64,000 nt of DNA from Massospora cicadina (taxonomy: Eukaryota > Entomophthoromycota > Entomophthoromycetes > Entomophthorales > Entomophthoraceae). The stretch is from assembly GCA_022478985.1 (NCBI GenBank), contig JAKSZP010004214.1, positions 1 through 64,000 on the forward strand. The letters are read 5' to 3'. The number at the start of each line of letters is the position of its first letter. Position 1 is the first letter of the stretch. The notes beneath the pieces were generated by a model. It was not told the DNA's origin, did no database searches, and worked only from the letters and a program-made list of their open reading frames with translations. Both the position numbers and the translations under genes were made by a program. This document shows, in pieces, positions 1 through 11,149 of this stretch.

Positions 1-747
1 ACGTGAGGTTCACAAGTAAATCAAACCTGTGCAGTAAAAGGATCATTAGGGTTGTTTGCCAATAAGAACAAACTAGTACATTTTTACACTTCCACTAGCA
101 ATATCTTCAGCACCCTGACTTTGATTAGGTGGGTAGTTGACGGCAGGGGTGCTTTTGACAAATTTGTCAGATTTGGAGAATAGTTCTCTGACAAATTGTG
201 GGGTATTTTTGGAGAGATATTAGAGGTAGATAAATTGAATTGGGCTGAGTGGGAGCAGGTCAAATCCCAACACAGCTCTTAGGATCACGCCTACACTATT
301 CTTGAGCAGTTTATTTTAATAAATTTCTTAACTGACTTCAAATTGCAATTAATTGAATTACCTATGATTAACTCAGAACCTGTTGATACTATTAACCTAT
401 ATCCAAAGTTCTTATCATTCAAATTTTGACAATAGACAAATTTTAAGTAAAGGATTTTCACCTAAGATTCTACCTGATGTCAAAACTTTTCTATTAATTG
501 GTGCACCTCTTAGTGTCATATGCTTAAAAGGGTTTTCCATTGTGGCTCTAGTTTCACAAATAACTCTGAATCTGAGATCAGAATTGCTGGATCTCTACAC
601 TAACATACATAAATTCTAAAAACAATTATAGATTTGGTCTAGAGATTTGCTTTGGGGTTAGAAACTAGACAGGAAGGCTGACACTATCCATCTCTCATCC
701 AGGGTATGCCCAGGTTTTTTTTCTAGGGTAAGCAGTAATGCCTTTTG
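1..747. other. Degenerate DNA, possible retroelement remnant
   Basis: No intact gene is visible. A plus-strand reading at 383-619 contains GAPLSVI, which resembles the region after the active site of a retroviral-type protease, but the preceding Asp-Thr is absent. Upstream (about 130-330) another frame reads like a gag fragment (WAEWEQVKSQ). Frames are broken by stops. This may be a decayed gypsy element, but the evidence is weak. Confidence 0.25.
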
Positions 748-764
748 TTGTTAACCATTTTGTT
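748..764. repeat. Target-site duplication, left copy
   Basis: TTGTTAACCATTTTGTT, identical to 1279-1295. The two copies bound the retrocopy at 765-1278. Confidence 0.8.
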
Positions 765-1278
765 TTGATTCAATTTATTCAAGGTACGCCAACCAGGGGA
801 CGGACAGTACCAAATACAACACTCAAAATGACAAAACAAAACTACTAACCAGGTGAGAAGCAGAAACTGCTAACCCACCATGGCAGAGGGTGAGGAGGGG
901 TCAGGGGGCTGGTATTCAGAAAGACCCACCACAATCATGGGATGTTGGTTACAGTACCAGATCAGAGCAGAGAGCCAGGGTGTTGGGGCATCCACATAGT
1001 GGGGGTTGAGGTCAGCGTAGTAGGAGTTTTCCTCTTCTGCATCAAGATAATGACAGGAATTTGTTTCAACAAAAGCTGCGAGGAGAACTTCAGCTTCTTT
1101 ACGGGCTTCAGGAAGTTGGGTGAAAAGGGAGATAATGTGGTGGGTGATTTTGGCTGAGGGGTTGAATGAAGCAATCGTTGTGAAATTCATTACAGCAATT
1201 TCAGCATCATCAAATAGTTTTGAGATGTCACTGCAGGGAGATTCAGGGAAGTTGGGGCGTAGAAGAGGGTGGGCAGGC
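765..1278 (-). mobile_element. 5'-truncated LINE-type retrocopy with 17-bp TSD
   Basis: The insert lies between two copies of TTGTTAACCATTTTGTT (748-764 and 1279-1295). Read on the minus strand it carries an open frame, then a 3' UTR ending in ACCTTGAATAAATTGAATC with no long A-tail. The 3' end resembles that of the SINEs at 38917 and 59575 (GTCCCC, then GGT[CT]GGC, then ACCT[CT]GAATA). Long TSD, 5' truncation and a conserved 3' end fit target-primed reverse transcription by a LINE. Confidence 0.75.
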
Positions 1279-1289
1279 TTGTTAACCAT
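870..1289 (-). pseudogene. C-terminal fragment of a retroelement ORF, 139 codons open
   Basis: The frame is open from an ATG at 1287-1289 to a stop at 870. The ATG lies inside the target-site duplication, so it was supplied by the target and not by the element; the real protein started further upstream in the lost 5' part. The C-terminus (VDAPTPWLSA, then SPSAM just before the stop) resembles the C-termini of the frames at 27187-27453 (TDAPTSMLSA, SPSAM) and 35169-35726 (ADALTPTMSA, SPSDM), which also sit in the 3' part of retroposons. No enzymatic motif is visible and I cannot assign a function. A translated search for related full-length proteins would settle what it belongs to. Confidence 0.5.
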
Positions 1290-1295
1290 TTTGTT

Positions 1296-3927
1296 CTAAA
1301 AGAGATAAGTCCCTATCCTGCTTGATATTTGACGCCTAATACCTTACATTTACTGTAATAATTAGATTTAATCAAAATCACTTACATTATTTAAAAAGTT
1401 TGTTGTAATATTTTGGAATTATAAATAATAAAATCAGATGAGATGCAGTTGTAGGTAATTAAGAATAGATTGTGTTTATTAATACTTGACATTGATTAAA
1501 ATTGTCATAAAAGCAACTAATAAAGTGAAGAATGGGATTCCAGTTTTGGTGAATCAAGACATAGTGAGTAGGTTAAAAAAGTCAAGGGGACAGGAAAAAT
1601 TTATATCAAAGAAAAAATTTTGGGTTTTAGGGTATAAGTCTGTGTAAAAATATCTATTACCTCTACAATAAGTTAGGCTGTAAGGGGTCAAAAACAAATT
1701 TTTTAGTAAGGGAAACCTCAAAATCGTAGAGGTAAGGAGGGCAACACCATATGGACCTGAAGTTGTATGCATTTATTTAATCAGAAGACTCATTAATTTA
1801 TCAATATATCGTCATGTAAAAGTTTAAGGTACTAAAAACATAGGGAGCATCTCTGTGTTGACAATTCTGCAGCTAAGGGGCATCAAGGTTTGTGGATAAC
1901 ATAGTTAATATAATGGTATTATTGCTTAGTTGTTTCTCTGATTGGAGAAGTGGTTCAACTGTGGCAGAGTCTGCAAGAAACAAAAAGTAAGCAGCAATTG
2001 TAAAAGAAGGCTCATCCTGGTAAAAGTAGATAATAAATAACCAAAAGGAGTCTCTAGAAGGGTATGTACTTTTGAGAGACTGTGGTGTGATAGGGTATGC
2101 GCTGATTCTAGGAAAAGACATGTAAGTAAAAAGCATCAAGTGGAAAAGTCCAAGGCTCTTATAGAAAGTCTAAGTAATTACTTTAAAGCGATAAATTAAT
2201 GTCAATTAACTTGCTAGATTAAAGAGTGATGAAATCTTATATTATTTTTATAGTAGGTTGATCTGATAGTGAGTTAAAATTATTTTTTGGGTATTATATG
2301 ATTTTTTTAACAACCTGGTATTTTATAGCTGATTGACTTGATTCTTAGCTCTGAACTGGAGTTTTAAAAATCCTAATTCCATTATTAAAATTATCTTTAA
2401 GTAGATTTTATAGTTTGAATTTGACCCTGTGACTTCCCATTTGTTCCTTTTCCTTGCCTATCAATTCCTTTTTACAATTGCATTGCAAAATAACAAACGA
2501 TCTTCACTTAAAAGAGCACTAAAACATCTTGAATAATGTAATTTGACTATAATTATTGAGCTACTCTAAATAATGAGTCACTTTATTTGTAATTTTGTCA
2601 TTTGTTAGTGTGGATCTTTAGCATAATCTTACCTATACTAAAGGATTGAGAACTTTAACGCGTATTCATGCTATTTATAGTAGAGTTAAAGTTGGACTGT
2701 CCAACCATAACATGTACAAGTAGTGCTTACAGGGATCTCATGCTACATAAGTCGTCTCCCTACACTTGGTAGTTTAGGAGGATTTAGATTACAAAGGATG
2801 GCGCCACACAGACAAACTAGAGAGTGGTTTCATTTTAGGAGAATTTCTAAAGCTCTCCAGTTCTTAAAGGGAAAGGGGAAAATACCCAACCCAAGCACAC
2901 AAAGATTATCTCAGTATCACAAAAAGAAATAAATTTTCATTGAAGGTGTTACCATCTATAGGAAAAGAGACCTCTTGGAGGGTTGAGATAGTCATTTAAA
3001 AAGTTCATTTTATATTATAGTTAATATACTATGTTTTTATTAAGTGAAACAACAAACAAGGATATTGATCATGCAAAATGGACTATAAAGGATTTTGAGG
3101 GAGGTAGGGTATCATAAATTTAATGAAGTACTAAACCTAATCTGGCCAATAATCTTAACTTACCATTAATAGTAGTGCTGTATTTTGAGTAGGCCCAAAA
3201 CTTAGGTTATCAATAAAAGTTGAATCTTGGCTAATTTAGTACTATTGTAACCAAATGAAACACAAATTCACATTTTACAACCAAGTATAATGACCCAACT
3301 TCATTAATTATATAGCTAGTGAACTTGAGCACTGGAAAATTCAACGTAATGGAATACAATTAGCTGAATGTTTTATAAGAGTTAACACTCATTAATACAA
3401 TGTGTGAGTGATATGACTATCACTTTCTCTCAAAAAATATAATAAGCTAATAAAATGGAGCCCAAGAGCTCCAATAGCCATAATTTTTATTTGGCATAAT
3501 CCTATAAAAAATTACCCTTTATAATATTAGCCTGCAGAATATCTCTACAGCTACCAATTAAAAAACTCCTTCTCTTTTACCTTTGTTTCTCATCTTATGC
3601 TCATCTTTTTGGCCATTTTCTGGCCCATCCTCTCAGTTACTCAGGTTCTTCAAATTTTCATTATATTCATATCATCAATGGGAAATTTCAGCATAATTCC
3701 TAAATTTGGATGGGTTTGAATCACTTGGCGCAAACTCATCTCAAATCATAGTAAATCATTAAATACTCTAACTCAATTCTAACAGATAACTGATGAACCA
3801 TAATCAATATTTTAGGCTTATCATCCAGTCATATCACATTTATTGACAAGCGTTATTGATGAAACAAAGGTTGGACTATCACACAAACCCCTAGCTCCAC
3901 TCAGACATACTTTTTGCTTACCCATCT
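1296..3927. other. AT-rich DNA without recognisable genes
   Basis: Only short open frames occur (for example 1554-1772 and 1873-2139 on minus, 2723-2932 on plus). None shows a domain, signal peptide or codon pattern that would support a gene. I see no flanked insertion here. Confidence 0.5.
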
Positions 3928-4694
3928 GTTAAAATTAGTAGGTTTTCTGATTATTTACATTTAATATTATAATCCAGCTGTCTTGGCCACCAAACTAGCC
4001 ATTGGAAACAGCGTACATTTTGAACTCCCCTGATGCAGAATTAAGGTCCCAAGTCACTGAAACTTTTTTATATAGCTCTGAACTCTTCCGATCTTAAAAA
4101 TATCCTTGATTGGGATATTGCAGCCTATGCTCTTCGCTTTTCCAGCCAAGTTCTTCAAATTTGGCCATAAAGATTCCAGCCTCTCCCATCTTCCATCACT
4201 CATTCTGCTTCAGCTTCTGAGAAATCCATAGCCATCACTTGTAGGATGCCATTTACTCCTTGCATGACTATCTCATTTCTGGCGCATCCCATTAGTATCT
4301 TCCACTGATGGCTTTGATAGGGGGCATGATTTGGCAACCCCCGCCTAGTATCCCTTGCTCAATGCTAGCCCATATGTCCAGTGTTCTTGACGAAGCCTGT
4401 CAGCAAGCGCTCAAGACCAATATTTAAGCTCCAGTACCATATTGGGATTACTTGGGGTTATTTGCTGACTGCCTCTTCTTGTACTGTTGCTTCTCTCACC
4501 ACTCTGGGGTATTACGTTTGGCATCTTCTGACATTTCAATTTCTCTTCCCCTAGTTGCTTTCTCACAGGGAACTGCATCCACTCAATGAACTTGGTTTTG
4601 AGTAGGTCTAGCCCTTTCTAGAATCCAATCTCACATAGATTTTGACAGGTAATTTTCTCCTACTGCAATCCATCCTCCCTCCCCCAAGAGGCGA
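3928..4694. repeat. Possible far LTR of element B
   Basis: From 3928 the sequence reads TGTTAAAATTAGTAGG and then TTTTCTGATTATT, closely matching the LTR start next to the PBS of element B at 22872 (TGTTAAATTTAATAAG, then TTTTCTGATTATT). Similarity fades after about 30 bp, so the assignment is tentative. If true, element B originally spanned from about 3.9 kb to beyond 22.9 kb and was later interrupted by the solo LTR, element A and the LTR array. Confidence 0.3.
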
Positions 4695-4699
4695 CATAG

Positions 4700-6119
4700 T
4701 GTAAGTCCAGGGGAAAGTCCTTTTGTGTGGATCAGTTGATTTTCCCATTTTCAAATAAGAAGGGTCCAAAGATGGTGTCTTTACCCCTTGTCACTCAGGG
4801 CAACCTCACCCATGTGGTAGATGAGCGCTGGGTAAAGCACTCCCCCTAAAGATTTCTCCCCCAGTACCTGCGCTCACTTCTGCTGAACTTGTCCACTTAT
4901 TTGAAGAAATCTGTGCCAAGATTACTGAATCAAAGACGAAAGGTCCAAAATCAATGGGAATAAAGCCCAACAATTGGAAAACTAATAGGCAAGAAGGGTC
5001 TTTATCAAATTATTGGCTAAAATCACTGACAAATTTTGACTCAGCTGGTAGTATTATTGCTGATGCCAAACACCCCTCAAGATCGTCGGTATGATCCCTG
5101 ATGAGCAGATGATACCTTTGGGACTATTGCAGATAATTCAAAATCCCTATTTAATGAATTGGGAGTTGCGGTCAACATAGCTCATTTGGTCAAAAAAAGC
5201 CCCAGCGATCAAGCACAGGCAGGTTGGGCATCCTGAACCTGTTTCCAACCAATTGGGACCGCCCCTATGTGGAGTGGCCTTGGGAATTTTCATTGTTCGT
5301 TAGGCCAGACACCATCATGATAACTGATGAAAACGAAGTTGAACCTTGGTCCAGGAATTTGCGGCTGAACTAATAGTGACTCAGCCTGCCACCAAATCCT
5401 TTGATGTCATTTCTAATAAGATTTATTTCCCCCTCCCCAAAAATTCGCCAGTTTAAAATTTGTGGGTCCCAATCCCTGCTTGGACCCACTACCAAATTGA
5501 ACAATATTTAATCAGCTGCATCACACTGAGGAAATTGTTGGTCATTTCTTTTTATTTATCTTTTTTAATAAATTTCTCACTAGTACCCAAATTTTATTTA
5601 ATTTCAATTATCCTTGCCAAAGTCCTGATGGCTCTAATCTGGTGGCCTGTCAGTCCCTGCACCAGATGGGCTCTGCTAGTTTTGATGATTACAATCACTC
5701 CCACCATAGTCAACTGGATTTAACATGCAAGAAACTTTTTTGAGTTTAACCCCATCATTGTAGCTATCCGCTATCAAGATTTTAAAATTCTGTGGCCTCA
5801 TATATCTCACTTTTGGGTAAGGATCCGCCCCTTGTCTCTACACTAGTGATGAACCCTTCCACCAGTAACCCCAAAATAGTAAACCCAGTAGTACAATCCC
5901 CAGAAGCAAGACCAGCAGTGTCTGGGTTTGTTTTTGTTTGGTTTAATATTGGGTTTCTTTTCACGCCTGTCCTGCACCAATGAGACATTGTTACACAATT
6001 TACAGCTCCATATAATGTTGTACAAGTGGCAATGCCACTGGCATTCTGTCTTGCTTTTTGGGTGCTCATGAATCCTGACTGTCAGGCTGGTCTAAACTTC
6101 TTCTGCCGTTTTCCTGACA
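4700..6119 (+). mobile_element. Solo LTR, element C family, 1420 bp, 5-bp TSD
   Basis: It starts TGTAAGTCCAGG and ends CCTGACA, flanked by CATAG at 4695-4699 and 6120-6124. It matches the LTRs of element C through most of its length. Near its start it encodes the conserved peptide NLTHVVDERWV (about 4801-4833). A TATA-like TATTTAATC lies about 33 bp before TTGGTCA (near 5540), the predicted RNA 5' end used for self-priming in this family. No internal region remains, so it arose by LTR-LTR recombination. Confidence 0.85.
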
Positions 6120-6124
6120 CATAG

Positions 6125-6333
6125 GCGGAATCATCCCCAAATTGAGGATAATCAATAAAAAATATAAGGTATAAATATATATCAATTTTTCTTATGCAAT
6201 TTTTCAATACTAGATTTTTCCCATAATTTGTCAATCTTTTATTTTTTTCTTCTTTTTTTTCCATGGGACTTGACCTTTTTTCTGTTCAGCAGTCCGTCTT
6301 TTTATTTTATTCTCCCAAATTGGATCCTAGGTA
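6125..6333. other. Residual host DNA between insertions
   Basis: It contains a polypyrimidine run at about 6238-6262, which on the minus strand would be a purine tract. It could be the PPT of element B (minus strand), since B is the sequence into which A inserted. No gene seen. Confidence 0.3.
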
Positions 6334-6338
6334 TACTT
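6334..6338. repeat. TSD of element A, left copy (TACTT)
   Basis: TACTT here and at 14125-14129 directly abut the TG and CA ends of the element A LTRs. Five bases is the usual gypsy integrase stagger. Confidence 0.85.
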
Positions 6339-7955
6339 TGTAAGTCTTGAGGACCAGCCCCTACAACTGGATAGGGAGCAGCATCCCTTTTGGACCAAAA
6401 GGGAGCCAAAGGCCCAAGTGGACCCCCTGTCGCAGTTGAGCAACCTGGCACATGTGGTTGATGAGCGCTGGGTGACTTCCCTTCCGCCTAGAGATATTCA
6501 GATCTCTCCCTCCCCCCTCCCCAACCCTGGTAAAATTAATAGAGGGGACCTGCCAGGAGATAATGCAGGCCAGTGGCCATGGATGGGCCCCTGGGACCCC
6601 TCACTCACCAGGGGAAACTTACCAAAATTTTGAAGAAACAGCCAGCATGAGTATTGGAGCCCAGTCTGCAAATTTTAGGCTAATGGAGCTGGTCCAGACT
6701 GGTCAGGACTGAAAATCAGATTGGAACTCGATTTGGGTTTTGAACCAGGCCACAAATGACTTGGACCAGTTGCCCCTACCCCCAGAAACAGATCCAGGAA
6801 GTTTGGATCGTGTAGACAAAAAAATTAAGAGTTCAGACCAGGTTGTGGAAAACCAAGCACCAAGGCCACAGCCCCCCAGGACAAATCTGGAAAATCCAAA
6901 CCGTGTGAGCTGCCCAACTTGAATGGTCAAGGCCTGGATTGGTATCATCGACCTGGTCTGGCCCCAAAAATTTGGGAAAATCTGAAAAAGTTTTTTGATT
7001 TTTGCCAAGATTTTGGGCATCCATCCATCACCCCCCCCCGCTCACCAGCCAACCAAACCCCACCGCCAATCCCCAACCACCCAATACCCCAGCATCCCCA
7101 CTATGCGATTTGCCCAATACTTAAGGCAACTTCCCTTTCAATGGGAAGTTGTTGGTTCATTCTCTATTCTTCCCATGCTTTGCACTAAAATAAAGCTGAA
7201 TACTCCAAACGCCTTGTCGCAGACTCCGCCTGTTTGCTTTCCTTAAAAATTCCGCCAATCAATCTGGAAAAACGTGCCGCCACCCAAATAATCCTCCCAA
7301 TGATTGTCAAATGGGTCATCCAGTCACTTGACCCTGTCACATGGTGGTGGATTGTATCCACAGCAAACCGTATCATTCTCAATGAAGTCAATTTTCCATC
7401 TGTTTTTGTGTACCCATATAATGTAAACTGGTCCGTTTGATTCGCCATTGAGATTCCTAAGACTGCTCCCCCATCAGAGAAGCCTCAGGGCGCCCCCACC
7501 CCAATGCCCGCCATTTTGGCCCCCACACCTGGCTCATCCACCGCTAATCCCACCCACCTGGGGCTCGCCCCTAATTCCCGTCACAGGTCCATTTTCCCCT
7601 CCGATGGCACCCCTGCCCACGCGGTGGGCCCTGTGCCACCCCTCCCTGGCGCACAGGCTCACTTGCTAGTAATTGAAGGCCAGCAACCATGAACCCTGGA
7701 GGAGTCATCCTCCTTGCCTCTCCCGCCCTTGGGGGTTGCCCCCGCAAGACTCGCGGTTGCCCCATTGCAACCATCTGGTTTGCCTTGGGTGCCTTCAGTA
7801 CATTTATAAACATTTGCTTTCCTCACGTCCCCACTAGATCCCCCTTCTTCTAGTCACATGGACCGTTGTGCCCTTGGCATTCTGGGCTCTCCACTGGGTG
7901 CTCACACACCCTGACTGGGAGCCCAGTCTAATTCTCATCAGCCATTTCCATGACA
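6339..7955 (+). repeat. 5' LTR of element A (1617 bp)
   Basis: It runs from TGTAAGTCTTGAGG to TTTCCATGACA. It contains the LTR-encoded frame FWTKREPKAQVDP with HVVDERWVT downstream, still open in this copy (about 6390-6490). A perfect 9-bp palindrome lies at 7127-7151, followed at once by the segment (7151-7161) that can pair with the PBS. It differs from the 3' LTR by many substitutions and small indels, so the insertion is old. Confidence 0.9.
7127..7151. promoter_or_regulatory. LTR palindrome next to predicted transcript start (5' LTR of A)
   Basis: CAACTTCCC, a 7-base loop, then GGGAAGTTG: nine perfect pairs. The 3' LTR has CAACTGCCC and GGGCAGTTG at the same place (13267-13291), so one T-A pair has become G-C with both arms changed. 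It lies between an AT-rich TATA-like ACTTAAGG (about 7119) and the segment complementary to the PBS. Confidence 0.6.
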
Positions 7956-7956
7956 T

Positions 7957-7967
7957 AATGAACTGAC
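7957..7967 (+). other. Primer binding site of element A, self-priming type
   Basis: AATGAACTGAC begins two bases after the 5' LTR. It is the exact complement of GTCAGTTCATT at 13291-13301 in the 3' LTR. It also pairs with GTTGGTTCATT at 7151-7161 in the 5' LTR if two G-U pairs are allowed. It does not start with TGG as tRNA-primed sites do. This matches the known Tf1/sushi self-priming scheme, where the RNA 5' end folds back as primer. Confidence 0.6.
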
Positions 7968-7969
7968 CC

Positions 7970-9126
7970 ATAACCTCAGCCTTCTCCGCCCTCCTCACTG
8001 GCACTGGCGAATCGTTGGCTTACGCCCTAGCCCTAAACATACTCTCTCTCTGCGACCTGGCCTTCTCCTGCTGGTCAGCTGCCTCATTCATCTGAGCATG
8101 CCGCCAGCTTGTGTTGACCTGGTCCCCACCCCGCAGATCCCTGGTGACAAGTGCCACCCCATCAGTCAACATAATAGGGTTGGGAGTCCCCCTATCCTTT
8201 CTGATGAGGTGGCTGACCAAATCCTGGGTGTCCTGGTGGAACTTCAGGTGCACTTCACCGCCGATGGGGGAAATCTCCCCTTTCTTCTGATACCCAGCAG
8301 AGCGTAGCTCTCCTTGATGCCCTAAATGGGGACGCCCGCCACTGGGTCAGGGGAGTGCTCCGCTCTGCTTCTAAGTCTGGGAACCCCACCCCCCTACTGG
8401 CGCTGGTCACTTTGGAAGTCCAGGCCCCTGAGTCTAGACTGGCGCGCCTCCTCCATCTCTTCACACTAGGACAGACAGCCACGGACCTACCCTCCCTGAT
8501 CAAAGCCTTTGTGGTCCTGGCCCCAATGGTGCCCATCCTTCCCAAAATTGCTATCTTTATCTTCCAAGCTGCCTTGGACCCCACTGCGGCTGCCCATGCA
8601 TCTTGGGACCCCCTCCCAGGGTCCTTGGAAATTGCAGTCTCTGTGGCTCGCGCAATTAAGGACAGGCATTTCCATACACCCACGTGCACTGTCGCAGCTC
8701 TTAAGGGGCTGCAAGCACCCCCTCTCCCCTGACAGTGGTCGCGGCCAAGGGAAGCGCCCCCTCTGTAACCACCTTGGGTACCCTCCCCTCAGAAGAGCCC
8801 CTGCCTGCGGCACCACCTGCTCTCTCCCCAGATCAGGAGAGTAAGTCCTCAATCCCCCGGAGCTCAGAGCTTGCCCACCTTGGCGCTATCTCACCCCCAG
8901 TTAACCCAGAGGCCCCCCTCAAAGAGAGTATAGTGGGCATACGCATTAACCCTCGCTGCCCCATTTGGGACAGGGAGGAAGCAGAAACCCTTCCCCAGTT
9001 CCAGACCAGTCTGGCGCCTCTTGGTCAATCTCTTCTGATAATGGGTCATGCTCCCTCCTCGGCTGCCCTCTCTCTTGCCCACCCCAATAAAGATCAAGCC
9101 TACTTTTTATTTCCTATATCCTTCCC
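7970..9126 (+). pseudogene. Gag-like region of element A
   Basis: There is no single open frame. A fragment at 8098-8307 includes ADQILGVLVELQV, which resembles ANQVLDTLAEVQM in the equivalent region of element C (about 30620). A further frame at 8355-8732 is proline- and leucine-rich. No zinc knuckle is visible. By position between PBS and protease it should be gag; the sequence alone supports this only weakly. It is GC-richer than the rest of the window. Confidence 0.45.
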
Positions 9127-9130
9127 CTCA

Positions 9131-9290
9131 TAGTTGGGTGAATTTACCATGCAAGCCCTCCTTGACACCAGAGCGGCAGGCAACTTTATTGACCTCAGTG
9201 TGGCGCATTCCTTGGACCTGGCAATGGAAGAAGACTCATTGATCCTGGGCGCTTCATCAGAGCCCATGAAGTCTTACCGCATCTGACGCC
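9131..9290 (+). pseudogene. Aspartic protease of element A, active site changed to DTRA
   Basis: The frame reads ALLDTRAAGNFIDLSVAHSL. Retroviral-type proteases of Ty3/gypsy elements carry D-[ST]-G-A. Here the glycine codon at 9170-9172 is AGA (Arg), one G-to-A change from GGA. The same region in element D reads DTGATSNFIDQDLAEYLEL, which confirms the alignment. The protein would normally process Gag-Pol; this copy should be inactive. A stop follows at about 9286. Confidence 0.85.
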
Positions 9291-9702
9291 CATTGCACTT
9301 CTCTGTCCACGACTTTGGGTTCAGTGACCACTTCTCAGCTGTACAGGACTTGCTCTACCCCGTGATCTTGGGGGTGAGCTGGTGGCGGTGACAGCAGGTC
9401 TGCATCAATCTTGCTAATAGCTCCTTGTTGTTCTCAAATCTCAAGTTGAGTAAAGAGTTTCCCTTGTTGAAAACCCTCCCCTTTGACACATCCCTTGGCT
9501 CTATTTCCCCCCTGGACCCCACTCCTATTGACCTCCCTTCAGACTTCCCACCCTTCCTAACCCCTATAAGTCCATCTTTGACATGTCGCTGGCTTCCAAG
9601 CTCCCCCTACACTCCAAATATGACCTAACATTTCAGCTGACAGTTGACCTAGTCAAGATCAACTGCCCCCTCTACCCCTACACATAGGAAGAGGATAAGG
9701 CT

Positions 9703-10167
9703 TTGGGGACTTGGCTAGACGAGATGCTAGAGAAGAGCTGGCTTATCAATAAATCTTCACCGGTCACCTCCCCCATAGTTTTCGCTCAGAAAGCAGATGG
9801 CACCCTGCGCCCTTGCATCGATTATGGCCACCTCAACAACATCACCATCCCTGACCCCTACCCGTTGCCCTTAGAGCAAACCATTGCCCAAGCCATCGCC
9901 ATATCTCAGGTCTTTTCAAAATTAAATCTGGTAAACGCCTTCAACCAGGTGAGGGTGGCGAGAGGACTAGAGTGGCTCACAGCTATCCGCACCTGCTGTG
10001 GACTTTTTCAATTCATAGTAATGCCCTTCGGACTGAAGAATGCTCTGGCCACCTTCCAACACCTCATCAATGATGTGCTTGGGGACTTGCGCTTCTCATG
10101 CGCTGTAGCCTACATTGATGATATTCTGATCCACTCCCCTACCCCAGAGCAACACGCCAAGGATTAG
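9703..10167 (+). pseudogene. Reverse transcriptase palm, element A, first Asp lost
   Basis: 154 open codons cover RT motifs: FAQKADGTLRPCIDYGHLN (N-terminal), FSKLNLVNAFNQV (motif A), MPFGLKNALATFQ (motif B) and YIDD (motif C). Motif A should read FSKLDL; the Asp codon at 9925-9927 is AAT (Asn), a G-to-A change that removes one of the three catalytic metal-binding aspartates. YIDD is intact. The frame shifts after residue 154 and resumes at 10220 (VTFLSNLVLKDEY). Part of the Pol polyprotein that copies genomic RNA in the virus-like particle. Confidence 0.92.
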
Positions 10168-10219
10168 AAGCAGTGGTGGCAACCCTTTACAAAGCAGCGC
10201 TCTTTTTAAAACCCTCAAA

Positions 10220-10998
10220 GTGCGAATTTTTTGGGATGAAGTGACCTTCTTAAGTAACCTTGTCCTGAAGGACGAATATGCTGTTCCCCCCTCTAAGCTC
10301 GAGGCGATCCAGTCTTGGACTACCCCTACTACACAGAAACAACTTAGAAGCTTCCTTGGCACCATCACCTTCTTAAAAAATTCTCCCCAGCCCTCGCCCA
10401 ACTGGCAGCACCCCTTCACCCCCTCACTGGGAAGAACGCCCCCTTCATGTGATCCCCAGAATGCCAGCAGGCCTTTGAGTCTATCAAGGAGGTTTTCTTC
10501 ACCGCCCCAGTCCTGAGGCATGCTGACACCTCCCGCCCCTTCATTGTAGCCTGCGACGCCTCATTGGTGGCAGTGGGCGCCGTGCTGCTACAGGAGCATG
10601 AGGGGGTCGAGCACCCAGTGGCCTACTACTCCCATAAATTCACTTTCACAGAACAAGCATGGCCAATATACAACAATGAGCTAGCGGCAGTGGCGTGGTC
10701 ACTCACCCACTGGTGATACCTCTTGAAAGTCGCCCAGCACGAAATCACCGTTTGGACTGACCATAAGGCATTACTATACTACCTCAAACCCCAGAAGTTG
10801 GGGCACCGCCAAACTCGCACATACCAGGACCTATGTGGGTTTCATTTTAAATATGAATTCATAAAAGGCCCCCTGAATGTGTTGCCAGACATTCTCAGCT
10901 GGAACCCATCTCTATCACCCAATGGTGGAGAGGACCTGCTAGAGCTTACTACTGTAGTGCCCCCTCCCAAATCCTCTCCTTGGCCCCTCCAACAGTAG
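10220..10998 (+). pseudogene. RT connection and RNase H, element A
   Basis: After a frameshift the RT thumb resumes (TQKQLRSFLGTITFLKN). The RNase H domain then appears across two frames: FIVACDASLVAVGAVLLQ, NNELAAVAW and VWTDHKALLYYL, holding the D-E-D residues. A TGA at 10714-10716 replaces Trp in SLTHW.YLL (element C has TYWWYLL), again a G-to-A change. The family role is removal of the RNA strand of the hybrid and, in self-priming elements, cutting out the primer. Confidence 0.85.
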
Positions 10999-11149
10999 CT
11001 TTTGCTGACCTTGCCCCTGACACCCCGCTCCTCCTCCGCGTCCTTGCTGCTCAGACCTGCTGCCCCAAAGGGTTAGAGCTTTACACTGACCTAGAGTCCT
11101 CGAGTCAGGAAAGAGCCCTATATACCCTGCAGGAGGGAACCATCTGGTT

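Noticed and set aside
1873..2139. Minus-strand 88-codon frame as a small gene
   Set aside because: No signal peptide, domain or poly(A) context; length is compatible with chance.
6418..6633. LTR frames as host genes (also 6703-7448, 12485-13568)
   Set aside because: They repeat between both LTRs of element A. Only the HVVDERWV part has cross-family conservation.
8487..8852. Minus-strand 121-codon frame opposite element A gag
   Set aside because: It lies in a GC-rich part of the transposon where stops are rare in all frames; it has no motif and no counterpart in element C.
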